Shown here in pieces: positions 11,601-23,100 of a stretch of 64,000 nt of DNA. The notes under the pieces were generated by a model. It was not told the DNA's origin. It made no database searches and saw only the letters and a program-made list of their open reading frames with translations. The first letter of the stretch is position 1, and each line of letters opens with the position of its first letter. The stretch is taken from NCBI GenBank assembly GCA_003116995.1, contig BDSL01000009.1:1054001-1118000 (forward strand), in the 5' to 3' direction. This stretch comes from Yamagishiella unicocca. Taxonomy: Eukaryota; Chlorophyta; Chlorophyceae; Chlamydomonadales; Volvocaceae. The position numbers were made by a program, and so were the translations under genes.

Positions 11601-14600
11601 GGGAGGGGGAGGGGGAGGGGGAGGGGAGGGGGAGGGGGAGGGGGAGGGGGAGGGGGAGGGGGAGGGGGAGGAGGAAGGCGGGTTGGAGTGAGGGGGGTCG
11701 AGGCGGAACGGGGCCCGGGGGGGCAGGGGCACTGTCGGGGGGGTGCCGGCGTGCGGGCATGATGGCGAGGGGGTAAGGGACAGGGTTGGGTGGCGGCTCC
11801 TTACCTCCTCCCCATGCATCCCTCTCCCCATGCCCCGTGTCCTCCGCCCCCTTTCCCCTCCCCCTCCCACGCCCCCCCGCCGCCGGGTCTTCCCCGCCCC
11901 CCCTGCCGCCGCCACACCCCAGGTGTTCAGCTCCGCCGCCTCCACCCCCCTGGCTCGCGGCATCGTGCCGCTGAGCGCCCTGTCTGGCCGCCGGGAGGGC
12001 TCCCTGGACTACCACGCGGTGCTGCACATGCGCCGACCGGGGGCCGTCCTCAAAAAGACCAAGACCAAGCGCCGGGGGCCACCAGCTGCGGGGCCGGTTG
12101 CGGAGGGCACGGAGCGGCAACACACCGCGACGACCGCGGTCCCGTCTACGGCTGCGGGCAACGATGAGGAGGAGGGGGAGGGGAAGGAGGAGGAGGGGGA
12201 GGAGGGGGAGCAGCAGCAGGAGCAGCAGCAGCAGCGGCGCCACAGTCGTCACCGCCGGCGGCATCACGCGGGGAGCGGCCCTCATGCGGCTGCGGTGCTG
12301 CCACCGGGGGTTCCCGAGAAGCAGCACATGGAGCGAGCCGGTGGGAGGGGTCCCGGCGGCGGCGGCGGCTGGGACTGGCATGCGGGCGGGAGGGGTCCGG
12401 TGGCGGAGGCGCAGGAGGTGGCCAGGTCGGCTCAGATGGTGCCGCAGATGGCGCGGAGGGGCACGCTGACGGTGCGGGACATTGCGGCGCTGGAGGTGCA
12501 GAAGGCAGGGGAGGGGTGGGGGGGGGCGGGGGCAGGGCCCCGCGGCGGCGGCGGCAGCAGCAGCAGCAGTGATGAGGGGAGCGATGGTGGTGACGACGAG
12601 GAGGAGGAGGACGTCGAGTTCGGCGAGGAGGGCGCGGAGGAGGAGGAGGACGCGGCGGCGGCGGCGGCGGCATCCGCCGCGGATGTGACCGATGTGGTCG
12701 TCGGAGAGGGCCCCAAGCACCTGGGTGTCCTGGGCAGCGCGGTGCTGGGCTCCCGAGCTGGAGTGACGGTGGGGCTGCGCTGGGAGACGATGACCACTCT
12801 GCAGGTGGGGGTGGGGGTGGGGGTGGGGGTTACAATAAAAGAACCGGTAACGCGACTGGGGAATGTAGTGGGGGATGGGGGTGGGGATGGGAGTGGGGTA
12901 GATGGGTGGTTTGGGTGGGATGAGGCGTGGGGGAAGAACCCGTGGGAGGAACACACGACAGCCGCCGGATGGGGTGGGGGGTTGGGTACGGCTGTCAGGG
13001 GTAGGGGGTGGTGTTCCGGGGACTGGTCGTCGGCGCTAGGCGTCCCTGCTTCGACCTGGTTCCACTTCTTCGCTGCCTGCCTCTCTACCTAACCAAACAC
13101 CCATCTTCTCCCCCACTCCCGCGTCCTCGTTCTCTCGTTTCTGCAACCCCCCTCGTTCTGTCCCTCCCCCCCACCCCCCCCACACACCCACTCAGGCCGC
13201 TCAGCAGCTGCACGGCCTGCCCCTGCATGTCGCCCAGAGCTGCACCGCCATGCTGTCCTCCCCGGGGGGCCTGTTCCTGGACGTCAAGAGCGGCTACTCC
13301 AAGGCACCGCAGCTGCGCAGCTTCGCGTCGACGCTAGCGGGCATCGGCATACACGTCAAGGTGCGAGGACGGGGCGAGACCGGGGCGGAGCGTGGGGGGG
13401 AGGCGGGCCGCGGCTGCGGCTGCGGCTGCGGCTGCAGGGTTCCGGTGCAGGGTTCCGGACCAGGCGGGGAGGGAGAGATGTGTTTTGAGGCACGCATGGG
13501 GTTGCTGGGGGGGGGCGGGCCCCCATTAGGTGCTGCGCCATGCAGCCATGAGAGGGGTAAGGAGGCGGGGGGGCGCTGGTGCGCAGGGCCCTCCAGGGAG
13601 GGACTTCCGCCACGTGGCGCAAAGGCCCGCCCCCGACCCAGTTCGCCACGTGTCCCCCCCCACACACACACACCTCCATAACCCCCCACACCCTCTACAT
13701 CCGCCACCGCCCCGTGGTCGCAGGCTATCTGCAGCTTCGTGGCGAAGCAGATCGACTTTGACGACGCCAAGCCGGCTGCGGCGGCGACTGTGCGGGCGGG
13801 CGCGGAGGCCCCCGCGGCCCTGCCCCGGAGCTCCATGCAGAACAGAGGCAGCGGCACCATCAGCAAGCTGCCGGGGCCTGCGCCCAGGACGTTCGACACG
13901 GTGCTGTTCTTCCACGGGCTCAACGGCCTGGAGCTGGTGGGGCGGGGGGGAGGGTGGGGGGGCCTGGCGCGGTGGCAGAGGTGGTGAGCGTCGTGTCGTG
14001 TGTGTGTGTGTGTGTTTTCTTTTCCCCTGACCAGCCGGGGGTCCCATCGTCCGCAGCGGCGTCGCAACGGCACCTACAGTAGCTCGCCGGGGCCCCTCGC
14101 CGCCCCCCCCCGGTGGCTCCCCAGGTTTCCTCTCCACCCCCTGTAACCCCCGAAACGGCTCCCGCAATCCTTCGTCGCGTATCGATTCCGTCCCTCCCTC
14201 ATACACACGCGGTATAAAACACACACTGGCCCCCCCCCTCCCTCCCCCCCTGCCCCTCAGGCTTGCGAGGCGGGTCGTGTGGCTCCCGGCACCTGCGTGC
14301 TGTTCAACGGCGCCTCCATGCTGCTGGAGGACCCGGGGACAGCCATTGAGGCGCCCGCACCGGAGAAGCTGGGCGCGGAGGGGGGCCAGGAGGGGGCGGA
14401 CCAGGAGGGGGGCCAGGAGGGGCCGTGGATGAAGGCGGGGTCCAAGTCGGGGTTGGAGCCGGCAGCCAAGCCGACGTCCAAGGCGGCGGAGGACAAGGGC
14501 GACGAGCTGCCCGTGCTTGTGGATAAGGAGGCCTGGCGGCGGTACTGCACTGTGGTCAACATATTCAAGATCTACGGTACGGCAGGGAGGCTGTGTGGTA

Positions 14601-17600
14601 GGGTTGGGAGGGGTGACGTAGGTACCCTCACACGGTCGCTGCCCCCCCCGCCCCCACCTGGGCGCCCCACGAAGTGCCGCCCAGTCTCCCTCCCTGCCCT
14701 GCCTCCACCCTGGTCACTTCCCGCCCCCTCCCTCCCGACAGGCCACCTCCACAGGCTTCCGGTAGCCAACACAGGTTTTCCGGCATGCACACTCAACCGC
14801 GTGTCCGAAAACTGTTCGCCAGCTGGTTGCCGGCATGCACACTCAACCGCGTGTCCGAAAACTATTCGCCAGCTAGGTTCTGCTCTCCGTTTCCTACGTC
14901 GTGCAACCGGGTCATCTCGGCCCCCCCCGTTCTGGCTCTTCATGCCTGGCCCCCTCTGGTTCTTTATGCCCCCCCTCGTGCTCCCCGGCGCCCTCCCAGG
15001 CGGCATCTACGTGCAGGAGCCGGACTGCTGCCCCGCCAACCTGGACGCAATCATCCAGCTCACCAACAAGAACGCAAGCTACCTGCCGCTAGGTGGGTGG
15101 ACAGGAAACCCCCCGGTCGGCACTTGAGAGATGAGTGAGCCCGCCGCTGGGTGCGGGGAGCGAGAGGGGGCGGCCGCAGCATCAGCCACGTGCGCGCAGG
15201 CAGGCGCTGGTGCCATGTCGTACAAGTACGGAGCCTCATCCTGTTCCTTGTCGGGTTATGGGTTGCCGTGTTGCATGGCGGTGGCGGCAGCGGGCAGTGC
15301 AGGGGGGGTGTCCCGGGGGGGCCGCCCCCTTGACAGCACGCTGAGGGCACACTACTGGAGCTCGGTCGCCCGCCACCGTCCTTCTGGCTATCGGAGCGCT
15401 GCGCGGACGCCGTCTACACAATTGGAATTATGGCTTCTCGTGGACCCACTCTGGGCTTCCTTCGGTAACTATTGGCGCCTCGCCCTGCCTCCGGATTCCT
15501 TGGCCTCATCGCGCTCAGTCTCCTTCGCGGCTCAGCTCAGCATACTTAAAACACACAAACACACGCACACACACACATCCCGCGCCCTTGCCTGTTGCCT
15601 GAACAGGCTTCGCCTACGGCCACCTGGGCACCAAGGCGGTTGCGGTTGCGGGCCACGTGGGTCGCGGGATGGCGGCGCAGCAGCTGATGGAGGAGCTGTC
15701 GTGCAGGAAGGCGCTGAGCAACAAGGTGCGCACAGACCCAAGAGTCTAGGGTTTAGGGTTTAGGATGTTGGGTTTGATCACACCCTGAGCAACCACACCC
15801 ACCCACCCAATCGCTCACTCGCACCCGCAGGTCCAGAAGTGGATCGAGGAGGGGGTCCACGTGGGCGCCAGCGACCAGGTCTACCTGTCCTGGGGCCGCC
15901 GCCTGCTGACCAGCACGGAGCTCATGGTGGGGCGAGGGGGGAAGGGGGGGGAATGAGAGGATCAGAGGAACCCCGTGTATACGACATTGGAGGTGGAGGA
16001 GGAAAATTAGAGGGGAGGGGGGAGGGAGGAAACCCGTGGGGGCCGGGCAGGAGCTTTGGGGGAGCAGGGGAAGAAGGGGGGTGATGATGGACGGGGGACG
16101 GGAAGGGAGGTGGGGAGTCGTGTCCGGAGCAGCTCCGTGGGAGAGGATGCGATGGGTGCAAGTTGGGGAGTGCGAGAAGAAGCGCTGGAAGGGCGGCAGC
16201 CGCAGCAGCGAGCGAGGGGAGGGCGGCGGCTACAAGCCGAGGGGAGGGCAGCAAGCGAGGGGAGGGGTGTAAAAGGAAGACCCGTGTACGAAAGAACGCG
16301 AGGGGGGATTGCGAGGAAGACCCGTGGATGAGAGGAAAACCGCGACGGTGTGTGTGTGGACAGGGGGTGTGCCATTTTGTGACGAGACTTATCAAACCGC
16401 CTAGCACCGCCGCGCTCATTCCTCCGCCCCACACCCTCGTCCCTCCCAACGGGTTTCCTGTCACCCCCCGTCCCCTCACTGTACTGCTCCACCAGAACAT
16501 GAAGAGCCAGCTGCTGCTGCTGCAGCTGCTGGCGGATTTCGACTGCGAGGGCGCCGAACTGGTGCAGCAGGGCGGGCAGCTGCTGCAGCTGCTCAACGGC
16601 CTGGGCGGCTTCCGGTTCGTGCTGACTCGCTTCCACAAGCACTACGAGGTACGGCCGGGGGGGTAGCGGAGCGGGATAAGGGAGCAGGCCCTGACGGCCC
16701 CCCCTGCTGGCGTTACAACGCTTTGATTTGTATCTGGTCGGGCACTGGGCCTTCTCCCGGGACACACCGCCCAGCGGTATGCCCCTCAATGCTGCTGGCC
16801 ACTCGGCCCCCCCCCGGGCCCCGCACCCACACCTCAAACCCGGACCCGGACCCCAACCCCGCCGGTTTCCTCTACTCCCGCCCCCGACTCCCCCCCTCCT
16901 GCCGCTGCCTCTGCCGACAACACCCCACAGGCCACGAGCGCGCTCACGTGCTTCGAGGTGCGTTCTGAGCTGCCGGGAGGGATGTGGCCGGGAGTTAAGG
17001 GAGAAAGGGTGGGGGGAAAAACACACGGCACGGCGCGTGCCGTGTCGCTCTGCAGGGACAGCCGACAAAAGCCCACCCCCCCAGAGCTGGTGACGTCCGT
17101 GCTGGTGCTCCTCCGGCAACTGCCCCGATCCCCACCCCGGGGACACACACCGTACTTCCCTACATGCACTGCCACCCACGGGCCCCCCCCTGCACCTACC
17201 CACCTACCCACCTACCCACCCACCCGCTCGGCCGCAGCTCGGCTACAACCTGAACTACACCAAGCCGCTGCTGCGGCTGCTCCGAAACCGCGGCGCCCTG
17301 GCCGCCATGTCGCCAGCCGAGAAGGCGGACACGGCGGTATGGCTGGCTCGCGACCCCGCGATGGGGCTGTGGGCGCACCGGCTGTGCTTCCGCGCCTCCC
17401 GACACAAGCACGTGCGTGAGGCGCTGGCGTGCCTGGTGGAGAGCGCCACCAAGGAGGAGTTCGACGAGGTGGGCTGGGCGACCTCACCGGGGGTTCTCCG
17501 CCTCTTCCCCGCACCCTGCCGGTTTCCCCTGCCCCCGACACGCACTGCCCTCCAGATGGGGCCGGGACTCCTCGCCGGTCAACCCAGCAGCACCCGGAAA

Positions 17601-19609
17601 CACGCCCGACTCCACCCTGCTTCACGTTGTTGCACGGAGCCATCCAGTGTTTGGCCCCCCCAAATCTGCGATCGTCCGTATTTTCGCCTCTTGCTCCCGG
17701 GTTTCTGCATCCCAATCTGCGTAAACATTGTCCGAATTGTCCTACAGAACAGCGCTTTCTTTTCTTTCCCACACACGGCGTCGACGAGGCTTGTCCACGG
17801 GTTTCCGATAGCCAAATCCTAGATCGCGCTGGCATGCAAACTCAAACGCGTGACCCAATCCTTCTTCGTTCTTCCGGATCGTTTTCTCGTCCCTCCCCCA
17901 CATCCTGTCAACGGGGTTCCCTCGCCACCCCGCAGATCTGCAAGGCCCTGGGCGGCATCAAGCTGCTCCGCCGCGCCCTGCACGGCTGGACGTGGATGAG
18001 CGGCTGGTCGTGTGGCCACCGCATCACTCTCGCGCAGCAGCACTGGGAGGCGGGGCATCCCGACTCGTCCCTCATCGCCGACGGCGCCTGCAAGTACGGC
18101 TTCCTGCGCTACGCGCGCCGCAAGCCGGGGGGCGGCGTGGAGGCGGGGCAGGGGCTTGATGTGGATCAGGACGGTCAGCTGGTGGCGGAGGCGGGCAAGG
18201 CGGCCGTGAAGCTGCCCACGTTGTGGCTGGGGCCGGACGATGTGGTGGTGACCCTGGACCCCCGCCACACCCGGGACAAGACGTGGCTGCTTAAGGCGTG
18301 GTGAGTCGGCGGGGCACGCACCTCGAAACACGCCCATTCCCCCCGCCAACATCAGCACCTCGACAACCCCCAACCCTTCATCGCCCTTGGTTTGTCGGCC
18401 GTGAACTCGCGGATCCTCTTATATCCCCCCACTCCCACGGATCTTCCTCGACACCCCAACCCACCCCACCCCCAAACCCAAGTTATCCAGCATGCGATTC
18501 CAAACGCGCCTACCAAACGTTTCCTAAGCGACGTTACTGTTCAGTGCCTGCCCCCGGGTTTCCCCCCCTACCGCCGTCCCGAAACCCTTGTCCCCCGCCC
18601 CCACCTCCCGCAGGCGCGCCCTGCGCAAGGCCGCCTGCTGCCTGTTCACCTGGTCCTGCCACTGCATCCTCTGCAACATGTGCTGCTCGTTGTACTCCCT
18701 CTGCCTCTTTCCGCTGGTGTGCTACCCCTACTGTGGCCGGGTGATACCGTTCGCCCTCTCGCTGGTCCTCGGTGGGTGCCTGGGTTTTAGCGTTTCGGGG
18801 GATGGGTTCGGACGTGCTTGAGCTGAAGTTGGTTGGGTTCGTGGATTGATGGGGGGAACCTGAAGACTGATTGGGGCATGGGATGGGGGAGGCCCCGTGG
18901 GGACTCCCCGGGTGGCCACCCTGCAGCGAATGCGTGTGTGTATGTGTGTGTCTGTGCGTGTATGTGCGTGTGTTTATGTGCGTGCGTACATGTATGTGCG
19001 TGTGTACATCATGTGCGCGTGTTTATGTATGTGCGTGTGTTACATCATTTGACCGGGCCTGACGTTGGCCACGGGCAGCTGCACTGCCCCAACGGAAAGA
19101 CCTTCGTGTGTGTGGTTGTGGCTTCGGAGCTGGCCGCTCTTCCACGTTTCCCTGTTAGGTAAAATGTGACACATGCGCGTTGCCGCGGCAACCTGGGGCG
19201 TCCGCGGAAGCTCGGCACGTGGAAACACGTGGACATCCAGGTGCCGCGCCGCACAGCACAACACAGCACAACGCAGCACGACACAATACGGCACCCCGCG
19301 TTTATCCGCATCGACACTGCCATAGTTCCCTGGCAAGCCCACCCCGGCCCCGGCCCCTCCGCGCGTTTCTTCGCTTCCCCCTCCTCACCACCACACCGTG
19401 CTATGCCTCTTCGCGCCCGCCCCTAAAACCCTAAAACCCGCACCCGCCTTCTCCTGCCTTCAGTCGTCCTTTGGTTCTTGACGGTCTTCGGAGTCATCGG
19501 CGGGACGGTGGCGGAGGCGGAACTCAGCAAAGGTGGCAACAGCGTGTTCCCGCCGCCCTTCGCGCCGCCCCTGCCGTACAACGGGAGCTATTCGCCGCCG
19601 CCCCTGTGA
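8633..19609 (+). CDS. Large 18-exon gene for an unrecognised protein (about 1,491 residues seen; N-terminus unresolved)
   Basis: Exons: 8633-8881, 9261-9449, 9868-9995, 10250-10521, 10829-11502, 11923-12804, 13196-13360, 13724-13936, 14261-14576, 15000-15092, 15607-15725, 15831-15926, 16496-16648, 16931-16957, 17238-17468, 17936-18300, 18614-18771, 19464-19609 (stop 19607-19609). All phases agree and sum to 1,492 codons. The first junction uses a GC donor; exon 14 is a 27-base microexon. I do not recognise the protein. Visible features: a folded N-terminal part ([20 protein letters not shown]), an acidic/Gln-rich linker in exon 6, a hydrophobic strand [12 protein letters not shown], armadillo-like Leu-rich helices in exons 13-15, and near the C-terminus a Cys-rich probable membrane segment ([16 protein letters not shown]) followed by a second hydrophobic helix ([18 protein letters not shown]) and a Pro-rich tail. 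It is probably membrane-anchored at its C-terminus. Exon 1 starts phase 0 at an acceptor, so at least one upstream exon is missing. Confidence 0.7.
9419..9600 (+). repeat. Exon end plus splice donor repeated in the following intron
   Basis: The last bases of exon 2 of the 18-exon gene and its donor (GGGGGAGGCGGACAGCAAGG, then TAG) occur at 9429-9452, again with small changes at 9481-9504, and again at 9569-9592. The two extra copies sit in the intron and present additional AAG|GTAGSG donors. Confidence 0.75.
10632..10672 (+). repeat. Interstitial telomere-like tract
   Basis: Consecutive TTTAGGG, TTTAGGG and TTTTAGGG units followed by decayed ones lie inside the intron between exons 4 and 5 of the 18-exon gene. 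TTTTAGGG is the Chlamydomonas-type telomere unit and TTTAGGG the plant type. Confidence 0.8.
11515..11672 (+). repeat. (GGGGGA)n hexanucleotide tract, about 26 units
   Basis: A nearly perfect run of GGGGGA units lies on the sense strand inside the intron 11503-11922 of the 18-exon gene. One unit is shortened near 11624. It ends just before a GGAGGAAGGC block. The runs of five G are suited to G-quadruplex formation in the coding strand and the pre-mRNA. Confidence 0.9.
12826..12862 (-). repeat. C-tailed module type B (minus orientation)
   Basis: On the minus strand this reads GTTACCGGTTCTTTTATTGT followed by AACCCCC, matching copies at 23729-23762 and 33086-33120. It lies in the intron after exon 6 of the 18-exon gene. 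Confidence 0.6.
14781..14874 (+). repeat. 50-bp tandem duplication in an intron
   Basis: A block beginning CGGCATGCACACTCAACCGC recurs exactly 50 bases later (14781 and 14831) with a single clear difference (CTGTTC versus CTATTC). A diverged relative, GGCATGCAAACTCAAACGCG, lies at about 17832 in another intron of the same gene. Confidence 0.8.
15744..15768 (+). repeat. Interstitial telomere-like tract
   Basis: TAGGGTTTAGGGTTTAGG lies in the intron between exons 11 and 12 of the 18-exon gene. Confidence 0.65.
18381..18430 (+). repeat. C-tailed module type A
   Basis: The block reads CGCCCTTGGTTTGTCGGCCG, then a GCGGATCCTCTTATAT core and a run of C. Related copies lie at 23645-23697 and 25943-25990 on the plus strand and at 26757-26805, 22045-22066 and 33058-33085 on the minus strand. 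This copy is intronic. Confidence 0.65.
18931..19050 (+). repeat. GT-rich microsatellite
   Basis: Imperfect (TGTGTATGTGCG)-type alternating purine-pyrimidine tract in the last intron of the 18-exon gene. No other feature is seen in it. Confidence 0.85.
19419..19440 (-). repeat. Interstitial telomere-like tract, C-rich strand up
   Basis: CCCTAAAACCCTAAAACCC, which is two TTTTAGGG units on the minus strand, lies 24 bases before the final acceptor of the 18-exon gene. Confidence 0.75.
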
Positions 19610-20141
19610 TCAATCAACCGGCTTGGCGGTCGCCCACTCGCCGCACGCTAGGGCCCCCTCCGCATGCCGCTGCGCCACCTGTTGGCAACCGGGGGATAAC
19701 TGCGCGACATCGGTTCGGACATGCGGCTCGCTAGCACACTGCGTGGTAATTTCTGCGGCCCTAAATTGAGCGGACTTGGGGAGGCGGGGGAGCGAACAGG
19801 CGATTACGATTTTGCATCCAAGGAGGCGAAGGAAGGGACTGGGTACTGTGCACAGTGCAATCTGCGTCGTTGACGACTAAGGACTGTATTATTATAAGTA
19901 TTGTAAGGCTCTCGTGGTGTTGGGATGAGGCGGCACTTTGCTCGCACATGGCCGTGCATGCGGGACTAAGGCTCCGGAACCGCAATAAACGCTCGTAACG
20001 TCTTCGGTGTAGCTTTGTATGTCGATGCACTTTGCGATTGACGTTAATTGATAGGCTGTGTTCTTTGATTCTCAGCCTAAGTTATTGTATCAAGTGATAC
20101 GCTGTTCGGCCTAACTGAACCTGCTGATCAGGCATCGCAAA
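19610..20141. other. 3' UTR of the 18-exon gene and spacer to SUFD
   Basis: No coding exon is seen. A TGTAA motif at about 19899 (AGTATTGTAAGG), roughly 290 bases past the stop, is the likely polyadenylation signal of the upstream gene. The rest should contain the SUFD promoter and 5' UTR; no clear TATA box is evident. Confidence 0.5.
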
Positions 20142-23100
20142 ATGCAGACGTCAGGTGGTAGCATTTGTCGGCCGCAGCTTCCGGGTGAGCGGACTGTCGC
20201 GGTTCGCGCCGATGGCGGCAGAGGCGATAGTAGGCCATCGTCTCTCCAACCTTGCTTGCTGTAATATTAACTCGTAGGTCAGCGCATCGCATCACATGTC
20301 CAATACCCAGTCCTGAGGCCAGCTCCCAAGCTGTGCAAGAGCGCAGCGGTGGCCCCGGCAGTCCAGTTGACGCCGGAGGATAAATGGCTGGCGCGGACCG
20401 TGAAGGACGTCGCGACGCCCGCTGGGTAGGGCTGTTTCCTTTATCGAGTTGTTTGTGCCGACAATTCACTTACAATTCCGATTGCCTGGTGGACCGCGCA
20501 GCCTTGTCGCACTGCGCGAACAGTCGAACGGCGCCATCGCAACGCTACGTATGCCCAGTACCCGCAACGAGTCCTACCGCTACACCGACATTTCTCCCCT
20601 GCTGAGGACCAACGTGCAGGTAGGCGGCAGCAGATCCGACCGACTGCGGGTTGCGAGGACCTGCCGACTCTCCCACGCGCCTCACTTCGCAAACCAGCCT
20701 TCACATCCATATTCACTTGTGGCACAACGCCATTCTCACCTCTCGCAACATCGAGGACTTTGAGGACTGGTTAGGTTGTCCGCCGGCCAGGGGTAGCGCG
20801 GTGGCGGAGGCATCTGGCGGCGTGTTCGAGGCTCTGGTGGCGAGGGAGGGGCAGGGATCACAATTTTCCGCACATACAGCTTCGCCGCCTCCTACTCCCC
20901 GTGATGACGCACACACACATACACACACATATTTAAAACATACTCACACATACACACGCCGGGCTGGTGATGGCGCGATGTGCTCTGAGCACCCGGGCTG
21001 GGCGGTGGGGGAAGAGGGGAGAGCGGTGGGGGAAGCATGCCCAGCGCTGGAAACCTCGTCCTGGAATGCGACCTACAGGCAGAGAGGGCGGGGACCCCGG
21101 CCGCGGAGTGCAGATAGTGGGTTGTTCGGAGAGCTTTACCCATATGAACAGGGGTGTGTCTCTTGTTTTCCCGCTAAGCCGCAAATACTCCGGAACATGC
21201 ATGCGTATTGGGGGACGCGCGCGAGCGGGACTGCCGTACGTGCTGAGCCTGCTGAGCTGGGGAGGCGCGTGCCATCTACCCGCAGCCAAAATCCGAAATG
21301 TGAGAAGGCATATCAGCGCTGCCATAATGTGTTTTGACGTACGACTGCCCGTACGACTCCCCCTCCGCAGGTCGCCCCCCCCGGCGCCGCCGTGCCCTCC
21401 GAGCTGCTGCAGCGCACTGACCTGCCCGAGGCGGCTGCCGTGGTGGTGGTGGTGGATGGACTGCTGCGGACCGAGCTCAGCCGGGGGCTGGCGGAGCTGC
21501 CGGAGGGCGTGTATGTGGGCCCCCTGGCAGGAGCGCCGGCGGCAGTGGCGGAGAAGCTGGTGCGGTGTGTGTGTGTGTGTGTATTGTGTTGTTGGTTTTT
21601 TCGGAAAATGGATCCGGATCGGGGGGATTGCATCAGGCGGGTTCGGGGGAAGGGGGAGACGGGCGGGGTGGGTTATGTTTGGTGTGTGTTTATTATAGGG
21701 CACGTGAATAGGGTGATGTGGGTCGAGTCACAGCATCTCCTTGCGGGCCACCACTCCCCGGCTGAACTGGCCCTGCTGCTCCCTACCTCCGCCGCTTCCC
21801 TTGGCGCTTCGCTCGGCCCCTCCGTTGACGCCTCCTCCCCCCTCCCTGGACCCCTCTCCCCCTTCCTTTCCCTCCACCCCAGGGCTCGCTGTCCAGCTCC
21901 CGCGGCGGCCCCTTCGCGGTGCTCAACGGCTCCCTCACTCCCGAGGTGCTGGTGGTGGCGGTGCCGGAGAAGGTGCAGCTGCCGGGACCCGTGTTCGTGC
22001 TGCACCTGGCATCAGGTGGGGGCCGCAGGGGGACTGGCTGGGGGGGGGTGATAAGAGAATCCGCGAATGGGGGGGGGGGGCGCGGGGACTGGCCGGGGTG
22101 TGTGGTGGCGGGGGATTGGCAAGGGGGTTTATGAGGGGAAAACTCATGGGTCGGCACTGAAAAATGAAGGGGGGGAGGTAGCGAAAAACAACCGTGTAAC
22201 TGGGTCTTGTGTCCACCCCGCAGGCTCTGCCTCCGCCGCCTCCGAGGACGCCGCCGCCAACGCGCCCCGCCTGCTGGTGCACGCGGGTGCGGGCTCGGTT
22301 TCGGAGGTGGTGGAGGAGTATGTGGGTCTGGACGCCCCGGGCCGCTACCTGACAGTCAGTGTGGCGGAGCTGTTCCTGGAGCGGGACGCGGTTGTGAAGC
22401 ACGCGTACGTGCAGGTAAGGGGGGGGGGAAGACCTAGGGAAGGGTAAAAGGGGGGAGGAAGGGGGAGGGGGCACGGCGAAGAAGGGATAAGGTCGGGAGC
22501 GGAGAGGCTGATTCAAGGGCGCCGGTGGGGTCTAGGGTGGAGTGGGGCCTAGGGTGGAAGGTGTTGTGGGCGAACAGTGAGGTCTGCAAAGGGAAGGGGC
22601 GCGTTGGAAGCAGCAGCAGCCCGAGGGCTTCTGGCTGCTTCCGTCCCGACGCCTCTTGACCCTTCCTGACCCCTCCTGCTCCCTCCTGCCTCTCCTGCCC
22701 TTCCTGCCCCTCCTCCACGCCAGCGTGAGGCGGAGGGCTCCTTCCACTTCAAGGACACGCTGGTGCACCAGGCGGAGCGCTCGCAGTACTCGGTGACCGA
22801 GGCCACCATCGGGGGGGCCATCGCCCGCCACGACCTCACCATCACCCAGGCGCGCCGAGCACGGCAGGGGGGGCCGCGAGGAAGGGGGGGGGGGGACGGG
22901 GGCAGACGTGGATATACCGTAGATGTCTGTGTCTTGGGGGGCAGGGAGGGGGGCTCGGGCAACGGCGGTGGCCGTCGGAGAGTTCGCGGCACATGACCTG
23001 ATGCAGGCACGTCGTGGTCCCGGCAGTCGTGATTGACGGGAGGCGTTACGGGAGGCTCACGACCTGAGCTGGGTGCTGAGCGGCTTTGTGGGTTGGATTG

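Noticed and set aside
10777..12954. 725-codon minus-strand ORF opposite the 18-exon gene
   Set aside because: Most of it is Pro-Ser repeat from the GGGGGA tract and complement of supported plus-strand exons; no domain is visible.
13880..15725. Possible alpha/beta-hydrolase (SERAC1-like) in the 18-exon protein, from [12 protein letters not shown] and AGHVGRGMA
   Set aside because: The supposed nucleophile elbow has Val where Ser is needed, and no Asp/His partners could be placed. The resemblance is too weak to name a fold.
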